Source of the DNA: Larus michahellis
Lineage: Eukaryota > Chordata > Aves > Charadriiformes > Laridae
Length of the DNA stretch: 64,000 bases
Assembly (NCBI RefSeq): GCF_964199755.1
Contig: NC_133899.1
Coordinates: forward strand, 28,561,446 to 28,625,445
Direction: 5' to 3'
Shown here: one piece after another, positions 38,301 to 47,900 of the stretch
How positions within the stretch are numbered: the stretch's first letter is position 1
Layout: each line of letters starts with the position of its first letter
Notes under the pieces: model-generated
Databases searched by the model: none
Seen by the model: the letters and a program-made list of their open reading frames with translations, nothing else
Told to the model about the DNA's origin: nothing
Translations under genes and position numbers: made by a program

Positions 38301-39230
38301 TGTCTTTTATCAAAACAAAGGCTGGATGCTGGCTGGGAAGTGTGAAGCCGACTAAAAATGGCTGAAAAGCTGCCCGGGGCGCCCAGGGAAGGTAGCCCCA
38401 CCCAGCGCAGACACCAACCCACTCAAAATAAGCTGAAAATAAGCCCAAAAGGGAGATGTTATTGTTCCCCTCGCCTACTCTGCAGCAAGACAGTATCACG
38501 GCAATATTTTGCCCCCGAACGGCTCAGCAGAGTGCTCGAAAGCACAACGAAGGGATTAATTTTTTAAATTTTTTTTTTTATTATTATTTTTTAAAGCAAT
38601 CCTACATCACAGTACGAAGTGGGTGGCAATGCCGCGGTCGCCTTGGTGCTACGGCACTTCTTGCCCCAGCTGCGTTTTCTTTGTGCCGACGCTAGGCTAA
38701 GCCCTCGCTATGGGTGTGTCCGGGGGCAGGATGCACCCAGCACAACCGCCTCGAACCCTCGCGAACCCCAGCAGACACAAATTCACCGTCACCCAGCTTC
38801 CCTAAAGCCCGAAAGGTACGAAATCATGTCAGCGGCAGCCCGACGGGGAGAGTCAGGGATGAGAAATGATACCGCTAACGGCAAGGGCGGATGCTTTGGG
38901 AATGAGCTGTAAGGTGGGAAGGAAGGTCCCGTATCCTGGATGCTTTCAGGGTAAGACAGCTGAAGGCGGGAGAAATACATTCAAATAATAGAATGAAGGG
39001 CTTTCTATCGTTCTTTCTTAAATTACCCCCAAATAAAAGCTTCACGGTGAGGGAGAGAAAACAGCATGCAAAGGCCCAAAGGTGAACAATGCAAAAATGG
39101 ATGGATCCTGCCTTCGCCTCCTCTGACATGCAGTCCTTCTAGCATGCAACACTAGAATAGATATAATACCCTGACATTTCCAGTTGCTCCAAAGACAGTC
39201 CATCTTGGTGGAATCGGCACTGGTTTGCAT
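23344..39230 (-). CDS. RTN1: Reticulon-1, short isoform RTN1-C, complete coding sequence in seven exons
   Basis: Exons are 39230-39170, 27082-26875, 25766-25628, 24738-24669, 24055-24009, 23918-23860 and 23386-23344: 627 nt, 208 residues plus TAA, all GT-AG. RTN1 is a neuronal and neuroendocrine ER membrane protein whose reticulon homology domain bends tubular ER. The first ~20 residues ([17 protein letters not shown]...) are the RTN1-C-specific start. The homology domain follows: first hydrophobic hairpin about residues 34-70, a 66-residue loop 71-136, second hydrophobic hairpin about 137-171 and an amphipathic C-terminal helix around 176-195. The sequence [20 protein letters not shown] separates RTN1 from RTN3 and RTN4. 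The C-terminus KRKAE fits a KXKXX ER-retrieval signal; human RTN1, from memory, ends KRHAE. Long isoforms share exons 2-7; their 5' exons are not seen and should lie to the right of the window. Confidence 0.97.
23387..23859. other. RTN1 intron 6
   Basis: 473 bp. The part around 23660-23730 (AGAATCACAG...GTTGGATGG...) may be a decayed antisense CR1 3' end, but the match is too weak to call. Confidence 0.4.
23860..23918 (-). CDS. RTN1: RTN1 exon 6
   Basis: 59 nt, acceptor CTTTGCAG and donor GTGAGT. It encodes [19 protein letters not shown] and two bases of Lys195. This is the stretch diagnostic for RTN1 among reticulons. Confidence 0.96.
24009..24055 (-). CDS. RTN1: RTN1 exon 5
   Basis: 47 nt, acceptor TTCTCCTCAG and donor GTAAGT. 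It encodes the end of the second hairpin, (A)[15 protein letters not shown], residues 160-175. The bird-type VVYDKYQ differs from the mammalian VVYVKHQ as I recall it. Confidence 0.96.
24395..24615 (+). mobile_element. CR1 LINE 3' end (truncated copy, sense) in RTN1 intron 4
   Basis: The sequence reads AAACTTCTTTACGGTGAGGG, GGAACAGGTTGCCCAGGGAG, a TGGACTAGATGATC block, CCCTTCCAACTC and the terminal repeat GATTCCGTGATTCCGTG. This is the diagnostic order of a CR1 3' end. It is 5'-truncated and lies opposite to RTN1 transcription. Confidence 0.92.
24669..24738 (-). CDS. RTN1: RTN1 exon 4 (second hydrophobic hairpin, first part)
   Basis: 70 nt, acceptor AATTTAG and donor GTAAAA. It encodes residues 137-159 ([18 protein letters not shown]...), the first half of the second membrane hairpin. 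It ends with one base of Ala160. Confidence 0.96.
24739..25627. other. RTN1 intron 3
   Basis: 0.89 kb of AT-rich unique-looking intron; no exon or transposon recognised. Confidence 0.5.
25628..25766 (-). CDS. RTN1: RTN1 exon 3 (66-residue loop)
   Basis: 139 nt, acceptor TTTCTGGCAG and donor GTAGGA. It encodes residues 91-136, [20 protein letters not shown] onward to [10 protein letters not shown], the hydrophilic loop between the hairpins. The reading frame runs on past the donor for only a few codons. Confidence 0.97.
25767..26874. other. RTN1 intron 2
   Basis: 1.1-kb intron with a GC-richer block at 25840-26290. Overlapping open frames on both strands there (up to 182 codons) are explained by composition and show no domain. 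Confidence 0.55.
26875..27082 (-). CDS. RTN1: RTN1 exon 2 (first hydrophobic hairpin)
   Basis: 208 nt, acceptor CTCCTCAG and donor GTGAGT. It encodes residues 21-89 with [19 protein letters not shown] at the start, then the first membrane hairpin and [16 protein letters not shown]. This is the first exon shared by all RTN1 isoforms. Confidence 0.97.
27083..32298. other. RTN1-C intron 1, left half
   Basis: Left part of the 12.1-kb first intron of RTN1-C. I see no exon with RTN1 character and no clear transposon. ORFs at 28775-29281, 29361-29858 and 30736-31067 lack recognisable motifs. Confidence 0.5.
32299..32949 (+). mobile_element. Solo LTR (ERVL-like) with perfect 5-bp target-site duplication
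   Basis: The element starts TGTCCTGGGTTGAGCGAC and ends TCTCAAACCACAACA, the ends of a widespread bird ERVL-type LTR. The 5 bp GTAGT flanks it exactly on both sides (32294-32298 and 32950-32954). Internal landmarks are a TATA-type GATATAAATT near 32545 and an ATTAAA polyadenylation-type signal near 32811. It is 651 bp with no internal retroviral genes. It sits in RTN1-C intron 1, antisense to the gene. The ORFs it contains are not coding. Confidence 0.9.
32950..38600. other. RTN1-C intron 1, right half
   Basis: 5.6 kb with a GGT/ATT trinucleotide stretch (34456-34500), a 13-bp tandem duplication CCCTGAATGCAGT near 34650-34676, a G/T-rich tract (37314-37381) and a T/A tract (38560-38596). An unexplained patch at 35990-36640 is described under findings. 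No exon recognised. Confidence 0.5.
34456..34500 (+). repeat. Trinucleotide repeat (ATT/GGT)n
   Basis: TAGTATTAGTATTATTAG followed by three GGT units and then about five ATT units. It is a compound microsatellite in RTN1-C intron 1. Confidence 0.85.
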
Positions 39231-39430
39231 CTCGGAGAGCTGAGGAATTGCCGGTCCTTTCGTCGGAGGCACTGCGTTACCAGTCAGGCATTCCCGAGCA
39301 TGGGTGGGTTAGCGGGTATCGCTCCCGTCTCCCCGCTTGGCTCCGGACTGATGCTGTAAGCAGCACAGGCGGAGGGGGGAGGGCGTATTGTACGCGCTGC
39401 GGTCTCCACTGCAGCAAATCAGCATTGTGA
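38620..39430 (-). promoter_or_regulatory. RTN1: CpG-rich promoter region of RTN1-C
   Basis: CpGs are frequent in two blocks either side of the first exon: 38620-38900 in the intron (about 20 in 280 bp by eye) and 39235-39420 upstream of the ATG, against near absence in the surrounding kilobases. No TATA or CCAAT box was found upstream on the minus strand. A GGCGGAGGGGGGAGGGCG run near 39370 fits a GC-box type initiation region. This supports an internal promoter for the short isoform, as known for RTN1-C. Confidence 0.7.
39170..39230 (-). CDS. RTN1: RTN1-C exon 1 (isoform-specific start)
   Basis: ATG at 39230-39228; it encodes residues 1-20 and the first base of codon 21, then donor GTATTA at 39169. 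The start context has G at -3. The frame stays open upstream but contains no further ATG in the 42 bases before it, so this ATG is the natural start. Residue 10 is the second Met (STKMDC). Confidence 0.95.
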
Positions 39431-39456
39431 TACAGCTGCCCTAGGGAGCAGGCTCC

Positions 39457-39486
39457 TTTGAAAAGGGGATGCAGTCCCCTTTCAAA
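39457..39486. repeat. Near-perfect inverted repeat upstream of RTN1-C
   Basis: TTTGAAAAGGGGA (39457-39469) and TCCCCTTTCAAA (39475-39486) are complementary except for one extra A, with loop TGCAG. It lies about 230-255 bp upstream of the RTN1-C ATG. Confidence 0.85.
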
Positions 39487-39570
39487 TCAAAAGCTTGCGC
39501 TCGGCAGCTTAGCCTCCTAAGCCATCGAAATGGTTAAGGCAACCTGACGGCAAAGAAATAAAAACAAATT

Positions 39571-39602
39571 GGGTGTGGGTTGAGGGGGGGCGGGTGGGTG
39601 GG
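39571..39602 (+). promoter_or_regulatory. Clustered G-runs, potential G-quadruplex, upstream of RTN1-C
   Basis: Six runs of three or more G (39571, 39577, 39584, 39592, 39596, 39600) within 32 bases, with loops of one to four bases. This satisfies the usual G3+N1-7 quadruplex pattern. The G-rich strand is the template strand of RTN1, about 340-370 bp upstream of the ATG. Confidence 0.7.
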
Positions 39603-40189
39603 TGTGTTGAGCAGTGTTTCCTATGTGGCTGTATGTTTGTGGTTGTGACACTCATGTTCCAGAAATTTCTTGAGTGATGAAATCTGGTGTTTTCTTCAGT
39701 TTTTTTGTGAGGGCCAAATTTTGCTCAGCCCCTCCAGGTTCTGATGCCCCCCCTCTCCTCTGCCCAGCTGGGTGAGGTTGGGGAACAGGCAGGAGAAAAC
39801 CAAGCTCCGGATCTGACCCCAACAGAGCAACCCACATTTTGCTATTTTTTTCCAAACCATTCCAGAAACAGAAGAAATTAGCAGAGTACCCGCACCACCG
39901 GGGATTGCCCTTCTCCCCTGCAGGCATGAGCACCCGTAGGCATGGGGTGACCCGCACAGCCCCCAGCCCCTCATGCCAAGCCCTGCTACAGCAGGATGCC
40001 GAGCACCGCAAGCCGCACCCAGGTTAGGGTGTGTGGGGTATGAGCACTGCCTCCTCCCAGTGCTCAAAATGCTGCATAAACCAGGATTTGAGGTGTAAGA
40101 GTGCAGATATACAGGACAATTTGTGAAAAAGCATGTGCTCTGTGTAGTAACTGTGAGCCCACTAATGGCTGAATGTTAACACCAGCCCT
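39603..40189. other. Upstream flank of RTN1-C / presumed intron of long RTN1
   Basis: No exon recognised. The minus-strand frames at 39652-40067 are in GC-richer sequence and show no reticulon or other domain. Confidence 0.5.
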
Positions 40190-40340
40190 TACATTCCTCC
40201 CCTGGTAAAACACTGCCCTTGCCTCAGTTTCCCCATCAATAATTTACTATAAGTAGCCTCGCAGAGATGTCATAACTAAACAACGGCCACACAGTACTTG
40301 GTAAATACTTGGAAAGAAAACGCTTTACATCCACCCAATG
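40190..40340 (+). repeat. Ancient MIR-like SINE fragment (sense)
   Basis: CTTGCCTCAGTTTCCCCATC followed by an AT-rich spacer, CCTCGCAGAGATGTCATAAC and ACAGTACTTGGTAAATACTT. This matches the order of the MIR 3' half (CCTCAGTTTCC, CCTCATAGGGTTGT, a CAGTGCCTGG-type end). Confidence 0.5.
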
Positions 40341-43300
40341 TATTTGCCTTTTCAGATTTGGGGAGTGGCGTGGTTATTAATAACAAAGAAGCTCCATGAA
40401 AATTCACTCCATTTCACTGAAAAGTGACCTGAGATCCAGCATATCCGACTTGGTCCAGTAGTCATTGGCAGAACGATCCCAGCTGGGGACCTCTCATCTC
40501 TGAGGCTGTATTTAATCTTTTAGATCCTTCTAGTTTATGAAATTATTTTACTTTAGCCGTGTTATACTGAGTTTAGGTTTTTTATATGGAAACAGACACC
40601 AGCACAGACACAGTGGGTCACGTACAGATCAACATGGGGAACAGAGTTTGAACCTCCCTGCTCTTTTGCTTCCAAAACCAAATGGTCTTTAATGCCTGAA
40701 TTATCTGAGATCTGCTCCAATTGGCAGTAGTAGGTCATTTATCCTTCCCTCTGGTAACTCATCTCACAGAAGCCAAAAATTAAGGAGAGATTCAGCGTAG
40801 TGTGATCTTTACCTAGGAAACTCTGCTGGGATTATGGAGGTCAACAGCTATTGTTCATGTTTCAAAACCGTCTTTGAAGTCCCCCAAAAGAGTTGCTCTA
40901 GGCTTTAATCCAGCATCTTCAGTTCCCTAACAGGGAAATAATTAACTAATTGGTGCAGAACCGGCTTCAATTGTCATTGCATATAGTAAGATTAAATCAT
41001 CTAGAAACAATGTTACAAGTCTTGATTTTGCATTCTTCCTGGCTTTGTTAAGAAAAGGAAGAAACAGGTTGGCAAGGAATGATTTCTCAGCATGAAGTGA
41101 TTGGTTTTGACCCTTTGCAAGAGCAGAAAATATCCCTATTGATACGTTTTGCCCTGCACACGGTTTGCAGCTCTGCAGTGGGATTCCCAGCACCAATCCA
41201 TAATATGAGGTATTTACAAGCAGTGTATATAAAACAGAGCCATCATTCACAATGAAACTCCTAAATCTTGGAGTCCCTGAAAAAAAAGCCAAAGAGACCT
41301 CAAACAATGCATCAGTGAAACTCATGGCTATTGGGCATGTACCACCAGCAACACAGCAGTGAGAAGAAACCAAATCTCTGCTCAGTCTCACCGTAACCCA
41401 CATTTCTCAGTCCGGTATAAAAGACAAATTCCCTTTGGAGAGAAGAGTGGTCCATGTACATTTAAAATCCCAGTGTTATATGAAACGCTGATGTTTTCTC
41501 CTTTGCTCCATTCTTGCCCCAGGCTTCAGATCTCCTTCACCAGGCTACCAAAATGAACCATACCGTTAGTTTTCCTGCTTAAATTCTTACTTCCCTTTGG
41601 AAATGTGTTGGTTCAGACCACCTTGCCCATGTGATTGAACTGTCCCGCAGTACTTCCAGTGCTCTTTTAATTCATGGGCAGCAATACCCATCACTTTACC
41701 ACCAGTAACAAGAACAATGCATCTGTGTCAGAACTGAACCGGAACTGTGAGATGAACATACTTAGAAAATGCAAATGGCTAAGAAGGTCTTCCAGCGTGT
41801 ACTCACTTATCCCAGGAGCCAAGTCAAGTGAGGGACAGAGGCAGTGCCTGGTATTAATGATGTATGTGTGCCTACTTAGACTTGCACAAAAAGTTTAACA
41901 AAATCCCAATCAGCACTGAGTGGATCCAGGACTAAAATGGCAATTGATAAAAAAATGCATTTCTACAATGAGAATTTAACTTATGCATTCAGCAAGTAGT
42001 GAGCCAGAATTAGGACTAAGCAGTTGGCCATCAATGGACTGAGGGTGAGAACTACTTCTTTGCAACAGAACTAAACAAGAACCACCAACTAAACATTTAC
42101 TGAGCAGACTGGAAGGCACAAATAAGCATAGCACTGGATCTTCAAAGGGTGAGACATGCACAGGTCAGAGATCTTGGCATCAACTGCAACATACTGCAGT
42201 GTTGGAGGAGAGTTTTCCTGTGATCATGAATAGAAGCAGGATTAAACACAGTAAGTGGAATTTGCTTCCCTTCCCTTCAGAGCACTGTCCATGGGACACC
42301 TGCTTCTGCCACAGGATGTCACTGAAATAATTACAGATCTTAAGATGTTTTAGTGAGGTCACCTAAAGCTCAATGTGGATGGCATAGCCACAAAGCCAAG
42401 TGGGCTCATCAGCATTTGCCTGTTATGTAGCTCTGCTGGAGATAATGACCCATGTGTATAGGATGTGTGAGGCAAGGACTCAGTAAAATAAAGTTACCTG
42501 GTTGCTTTCAGCCCATCCTAACTTCCTGTTGAGGGAAACCTCTGGCCAAGTTAACACATAAGTAGGGTATTGCCATCTGCCTCATTTCTTTCCATCCCTC
42601 CAACCCCAGCAGGAATTGCTGTATGAGGTGCAGACTGCAGCTCCGCAAAAGACATGGGCACCCTGCCGTGGTGCGTGGGCCACCACGGTTGTGCTGCTTA
42701 CAGAGACACAACAAGCGCCATGTCAGGACTAGCTCTCCAGCTCTACCTTGCTTCCTTCCAAAGGTCCTCCCACTTCCACAGTGACCCAGCATGCCTGTGC
42801 AGTGCTCTGATGAGGTCAGAGTTAGCAACATTGAAGGCTTTTTGGGTAAATATACCTGAATTGACATAACAGTCCATAGATACTCAGAAGTACCCACTGT
42901 TCTACCATGGGAAGGATCACACATGGCCCTAAACTTCAGGGCTGTCCCTTAACAATCCTGCTGGAGGGCAGGGTGGAAATCAGCATCGGTTTCAAAGAAT
43001 GTTTAATGGTAACAAATTCAAAGACAGAGCTGAAACCGTTGCCAGTTTTGCACTAAGTGCAGTGACTCTGAAGAGGCTTTGGACTGATTATGTTTTTCAG
43101 AACAGTGCTCTGCATCACTCCACGTCAACGTGTCGTGGGACACATTGAGGGCAGCGCCAGGTCTGCAACGCGGCGCTGTAAGATCCTGACATTTAGCACT
43201 TTAGGCGAACAATAGCATTAAGGGAGATCATTGGGTTTTTCTTCTAAGCTAATTTGTTCTTAACATTAGCTACAAAAATAGAGGGGATGTTATTTTAAAA

Positions 43301-44829
43301 GTTGCATTAATATGTCTCGAAGCTCCAAAGAGCAACGGGGAATTTTTGCCTGAGTACTCCAAGCCAAGGGCAGCCAGCAATTACATTTTCGTGAGGAGGC
43401 TGTCAATAGCAGAGGAATGGGCCAGATCCTGGCTCTGCTTTCATCCTTCCCACTGTCTTGCACTCATTCTTGCACAACACGTTTTCTGGGCTGCAGAATC
43501 GAGGCAGCTCAGGTGAAGAGGCCATGAGCTGGAAGATCCTGACAGCTATTTCAGGCCCACCACTATTCACAGTTTAGGTGGTACACAGACACCTCTGTCC
43601 TTTACCGTCTTTTGTCCCGGGTCTTTGGTGTTTTCTCTTAGGAGGTTAATTACTTCTTTTCTCCGGTCTTTAGACCACAAAAGGAATCAATAAGCTGGTA
43701 AAAAAGACAATATGGTCTTAAACTGGTGCAGTTTAAGTCTGGAGCTGAACACTCCATATAACAAAACAATACTCCAATAACAAAAGAAATCCCTCGTCCC
43801 TGCATGTCACATTGTGTTCCAGCTTCCCTGAGATTTCTTTTAGAAGTCTTGAAATGCCTGGATTTATAAGAGTTTTTTAAAATCACCAGTCAAAATATTT
43901 AGGTTGTTCACAGGGACCAGAAGTGTGTTTTCAGATGTCTTGCTAAGCTTCTGCTCTGCTGCCTCTGTTTCACTTTCTGCTCAGCAGATCTGTTTTTCAT
44001 ACCCATTTTTGCTTAAAGTCTGAGATTATCATAAGGTCTTTGGCAGTGACATGAGTCAAATAAGTGGGTGAAAGAATCAGGTGAGACATATTTTGTTTGC
44101 ACTTGCTTCCCTCCCCAGGAATGAGGTGGCCTTTCTTCGAATCCGAGCAAATGAGCTATTTGGGGAGGAAGTCCTTAGATTTGGTGCTGTTGTTAAGAAA
44201 CAATTTTCTGTTTTAGTTATTGAACTGCTGATGTGCAGTCCCTCAGCGAACCTGGCACAGATTCTCTTCACCGGCCATCCCAGAGACGGCTGGCACTTCT
44301 GCAGTGCCATTTGAGCTCACTGACTACTGCAGGCAACAGCACGTCTAACACGTAAGAATTAATTTTGATTTACTCCTGGCTCTTCAGGAGTGGATAATTT
44401 CTCTTAGTTCTTTAATGTTATTTTTGAACCGTGAGGATCATAGAAATGAAGGCTCTATTCTTGCCATTGACCTAGAAAAGTATTTTGATTCTTTCCAGTG
44501 GGACTACTTTTTTCAGTTGCTGGGAACCTTAAAATTGTGTGTTTCTCTCCTCTGGGGGAGGTAGTTGGTACATCTTCATTCCTCCTTTAAGATTTGATCA
44601 GTAAAGCTGATGAAACCCTAAAACTCTGGCTGACCTACTGCATTCCCCTATTAGAACAGGCTTTTATGGTGCTTGCAGCCTACTCCCATGTTCAAGCCTT
44701 CTGCTTTTAAGCCTATGCTGCTAAATTTGTCTCCCTTACAGCATTGCTGGTGCTGCAGCTGGCATTATTAATTCCATTTCATTAACTGATCTTCCTAATG
44801 GACTGGAAGACAAAAGAGAAGACAGTCCT
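40341..44829. other. Presumed long-isoform RTN1 intron; no exon recognised
   Basis: Mostly AT-rich unique-looking sequence. The 153-codon minus-strand frame at 40942-41403 and the exon-like plus-strand frame at 44119-44314 are discussed under findings. Confidence 0.45.
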
Positions 44830-44965
44830 GAGACCACAGTGTGGCCGAGCCTCAGGAGATCTATGTTCAGTCCTTGCGTCTGCCACAGGCTTCCTACGTG
44901 ACCTTGGGAATTATCTCCCTTAGGTCTCTGGGTCTGCTTAGTCTATTTAAATTTGGGGCATCTTC
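44830..44965 (+). repeat. Ancient MIR-like SINE fragment (sense, core region)
   Basis: CAGGAGATCTATGTTCAGTC, TCTGCCACAGGCTTCC, ACGTGACCTTGGGAATTATC and TCCCTTAGGTCTCTGGG match in order the amniote MIR core (CAGGAGACCTGGGTTC, CTCTGCCACTGACTTGC, TGTGACCTTGGGCAAGTCAC, TTAACCTCTCTG). This is the clearest MIR-like copy in the window. Confidence 0.6.
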
Positions 44966-47900
44966 TGCTTTTTAAGCTTTATTTCTGCAGCACCCAGCAC
45001 AACATCTGCCTCATTCATTTTTGCAATATAACTTACAGGCTGCTATTACTGGCTGTCATCCTTGGACCGGTGGAGATCAAGCAAGATTCTGAAGATGAAT
45101 TGGAATTGTGTTGCTCTTGGAAATAATGAAATCCTGCCTGGTGCTCTGCAAGGATGCTGGAGGACAGAGGAGCCTCCTCTGCGGCCAAGCATACCCAGAA
45201 GAGATGAAGATAACACACTTTTAGCAAATTCTTGAAGCAATGTCTGGCTGTCAGTGGCTGAGCTGAGGAAAAGAGGCCTGGGCTTCACCTCATGGGTGTA
45301 CCACAAGCCACCAGGTTTGACCTGGGCAAGGTCCTGTGCTGGGAGCAGAGGAGGTGGCCCTGGTGCAGCTCATCTCACTGGCTCTCCCTCCATGATGCTG
45401 GCAGGCACAGACCCTCCGAGCTGCTTTGCTGGGAGGAGGAGGCAGTAAGATGCAGAAATAAGAGCATGAGCAGGGACCGCGCTGGTACAAGGACGCAGGT
45501 ATGTAGTGCAGTGACACACAGAGAGCACTGTGCCCCAGGCAGGCAGCCTTGCTGTGAGCCCAAAGTGACACACCATTGCAGCCCTGCTGCACAGCAGCAC
45601 TAGGCAGGGCCTGCCTGGTTAAGTCCTGTTCTTTGCACCTCCGCATGTCCAGGTCCTGGGCGGAGGCAGATCTGGTGTGACCCCAGGGATGATGTGCCCA
45701 CAAAAATGCCCGAAGCCTTGCTTCCAGCTTGCAGCCCCTCTGTCATGCCCTACTGGGATCAGGCCCAAGTTTTGAAGCTTCAGGTGCTGATTTGGTGGCT
45801 GGGATGCTCTGTCAAAGTACAAAATGCAACTACAAATTGTGGAAACAAGACTGTAAATTAAACCGACAGGTTACAAGCAGACACTGAGGAGACCGAGGCT
45901 TCTTTTGCACCAGTGTCACAAGCCTCTAATTTGGGCTGGGATTCTCAGAGGCAGCCAGGGGTGCTTGCAAATGGGCTCTGGTTTGCAGCGTTTTTGCTGG
46001 CTCCTCTGCTCCTGTACCCAGGTGGTCCTTCTGCCGGCCCAAACCAGGCAGGTGGGAGAACGTGTAGAGTGACTTACTGCAGACCAGGTACCTTTCCCCA
46101 GCCCCCATTCAGAAAAAACAAAAAAAAGGTCATTTTCTTTGGGGAAAGGAGTCACTGAGTAGGCCCAGCTGAGCTGCTCACCCCTCTTCATTGTGCTGGA
46201 GAGCTGCTGTGAGCATCTCAGCATGGACATCTTTGCATCCCCCACCACTGCCCGCACTACACAGGGACATTGGGAGGATAAATGCATTAGTGGCGGAGGT
46301 GTGCAGATGCTGTGGCCATGCACACACCAGCTCGACCGACACACAATTGTCATGGCAACCCCAGCCTTCCCTGGAAGACTGTTCCAGGGAATCACTAATC
46401 AGATCACTAATACACCGCTGGATGCAATAGCCACAACCGCCTGCTCCATGGATGTGAGACACCTGCGTACCAAAATGCTCTCTGCAAAGGGAGGGATGGC
46501 ACTCACTGAGCCACAGCTCTAGATCATTCTTGAGCTGGGAAGTCAGCTGCTAATACGGAAAAGATCTTGGCCAAGGTTGCAGAGGAAGGGGGGACAGGTC
46601 AAGGGGAGGAGGTTAGAAAGCAGCCGCTCCTGTCCTGAGCAAATGCAACCCTACAGCACTTGCAAAGGCAATGGAGGATGCAGACAGTGTGGCTGCTTAT
46701 TGCAGTAATGCTAACAGTGCTGCGTGGGGTGAAGGGCTAATGAAAGAGTGTGTAAATACCGTCCAAGGGGAAAAAAAAAAAAAGAAAAACTGAAGGACAT
46801 AAAATACTGGTGTGTAAGGCATCAATGTCAGTGGCAAGACTGTGGGAGGGGGAAAGGAAAGAGAGAATATGAGCAGGCCTCTGGTGAGAGCACTGTCTAG
46901 AGAAACTCTTTGGACAGTGAAGCAGCATTCTGGTTTTTAAATGTTATTATGGGCCTCTAGGGCAATTAGAAGAATTAGATCAGGAAATGATGTGCCAGAA
47001 GTGTTGCCTGGAAAGTGGTCAGAGTTGTGTTTGCTGGAGAAATGAGCAGGGAAAATGGTTTTGTGGGCGTTTTAGGACATCGGCTGGAAGAAGAGCTACA
47101 CAGAAAAGCAGTGATGGTTTGAGTATTAGGGGGGCTGGCCCTGCCCTGGCACATCCCCTCACACAGGGCAGAGGGAAGAGGAAAGGATGGATCATATGGA
47201 TATAGCTCATGGAAGATACCACAAGCAAGGTCAAGTAAGCTTCCAGCACCAAATCAGCAAAATATGCAATGAAAATCCACACCCTGGAGCCAGCTCATTA
47301 GGAACTTAGTATCAGTCATCCCTAAAACTAGATATCTTATGCATACAGATGCAAAATGAGGAAAAAGAGAAAAAAATGCATAACCCAGATAAACCTACTG
47401 AATTTGTGGAAATGGGTTTCTCTCTGAAAAACAGATCCTATCTCTGAGTACTTGAATATCACGTATCCTTGCTCCCCCTCTCTGCACACAATGAGAAAGT
47501 CCTGATTTGGATGCTGACGTTGAGTATCTGAGAAAAGACAATTTCATTTCCCATTCTCAAGGCCAAAGGATTAAAAATAGACCAGCAAAAGTATTTCACA
47601 TTTAGAAAAACAAACTAAAAGGCCTAAGGAGTTCAGATTTCCCTGACAATATCATTAAACTCCATAAGCCACATTTTCCTAATTGCTTCTGCAAAGGAAT
47701 AGAAGCCCTCTACTCTGGGATGAGCACGAATATACGATAAGAGGTATAGAGTGAATTTGAACATATATATGCAAAATGGAATTATTTTGCCATCTTTATC
47801 AATTAATAAGCAGCATGAAAGTTCACTGGACAAAACTGAACAAAGAACAATGTTTTCCATATATCACAGTACATTTAACCACTCTGCTTCACTTATGGAT

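Noticed and set aside
38630..38660. Possible RE1/NRSF element near the RTN1-C promoter
   Set aside because: Only the GGTGCT half resembles the RE1 motif; the second half does not align at the required spacing.
39231..39272. Fourteen-residue N-terminal extension of RTN1-C
   Set aside because: The extended frame begins with GTG; the ATG at 39230 matches the known RTN1-C start and has an acceptable context.
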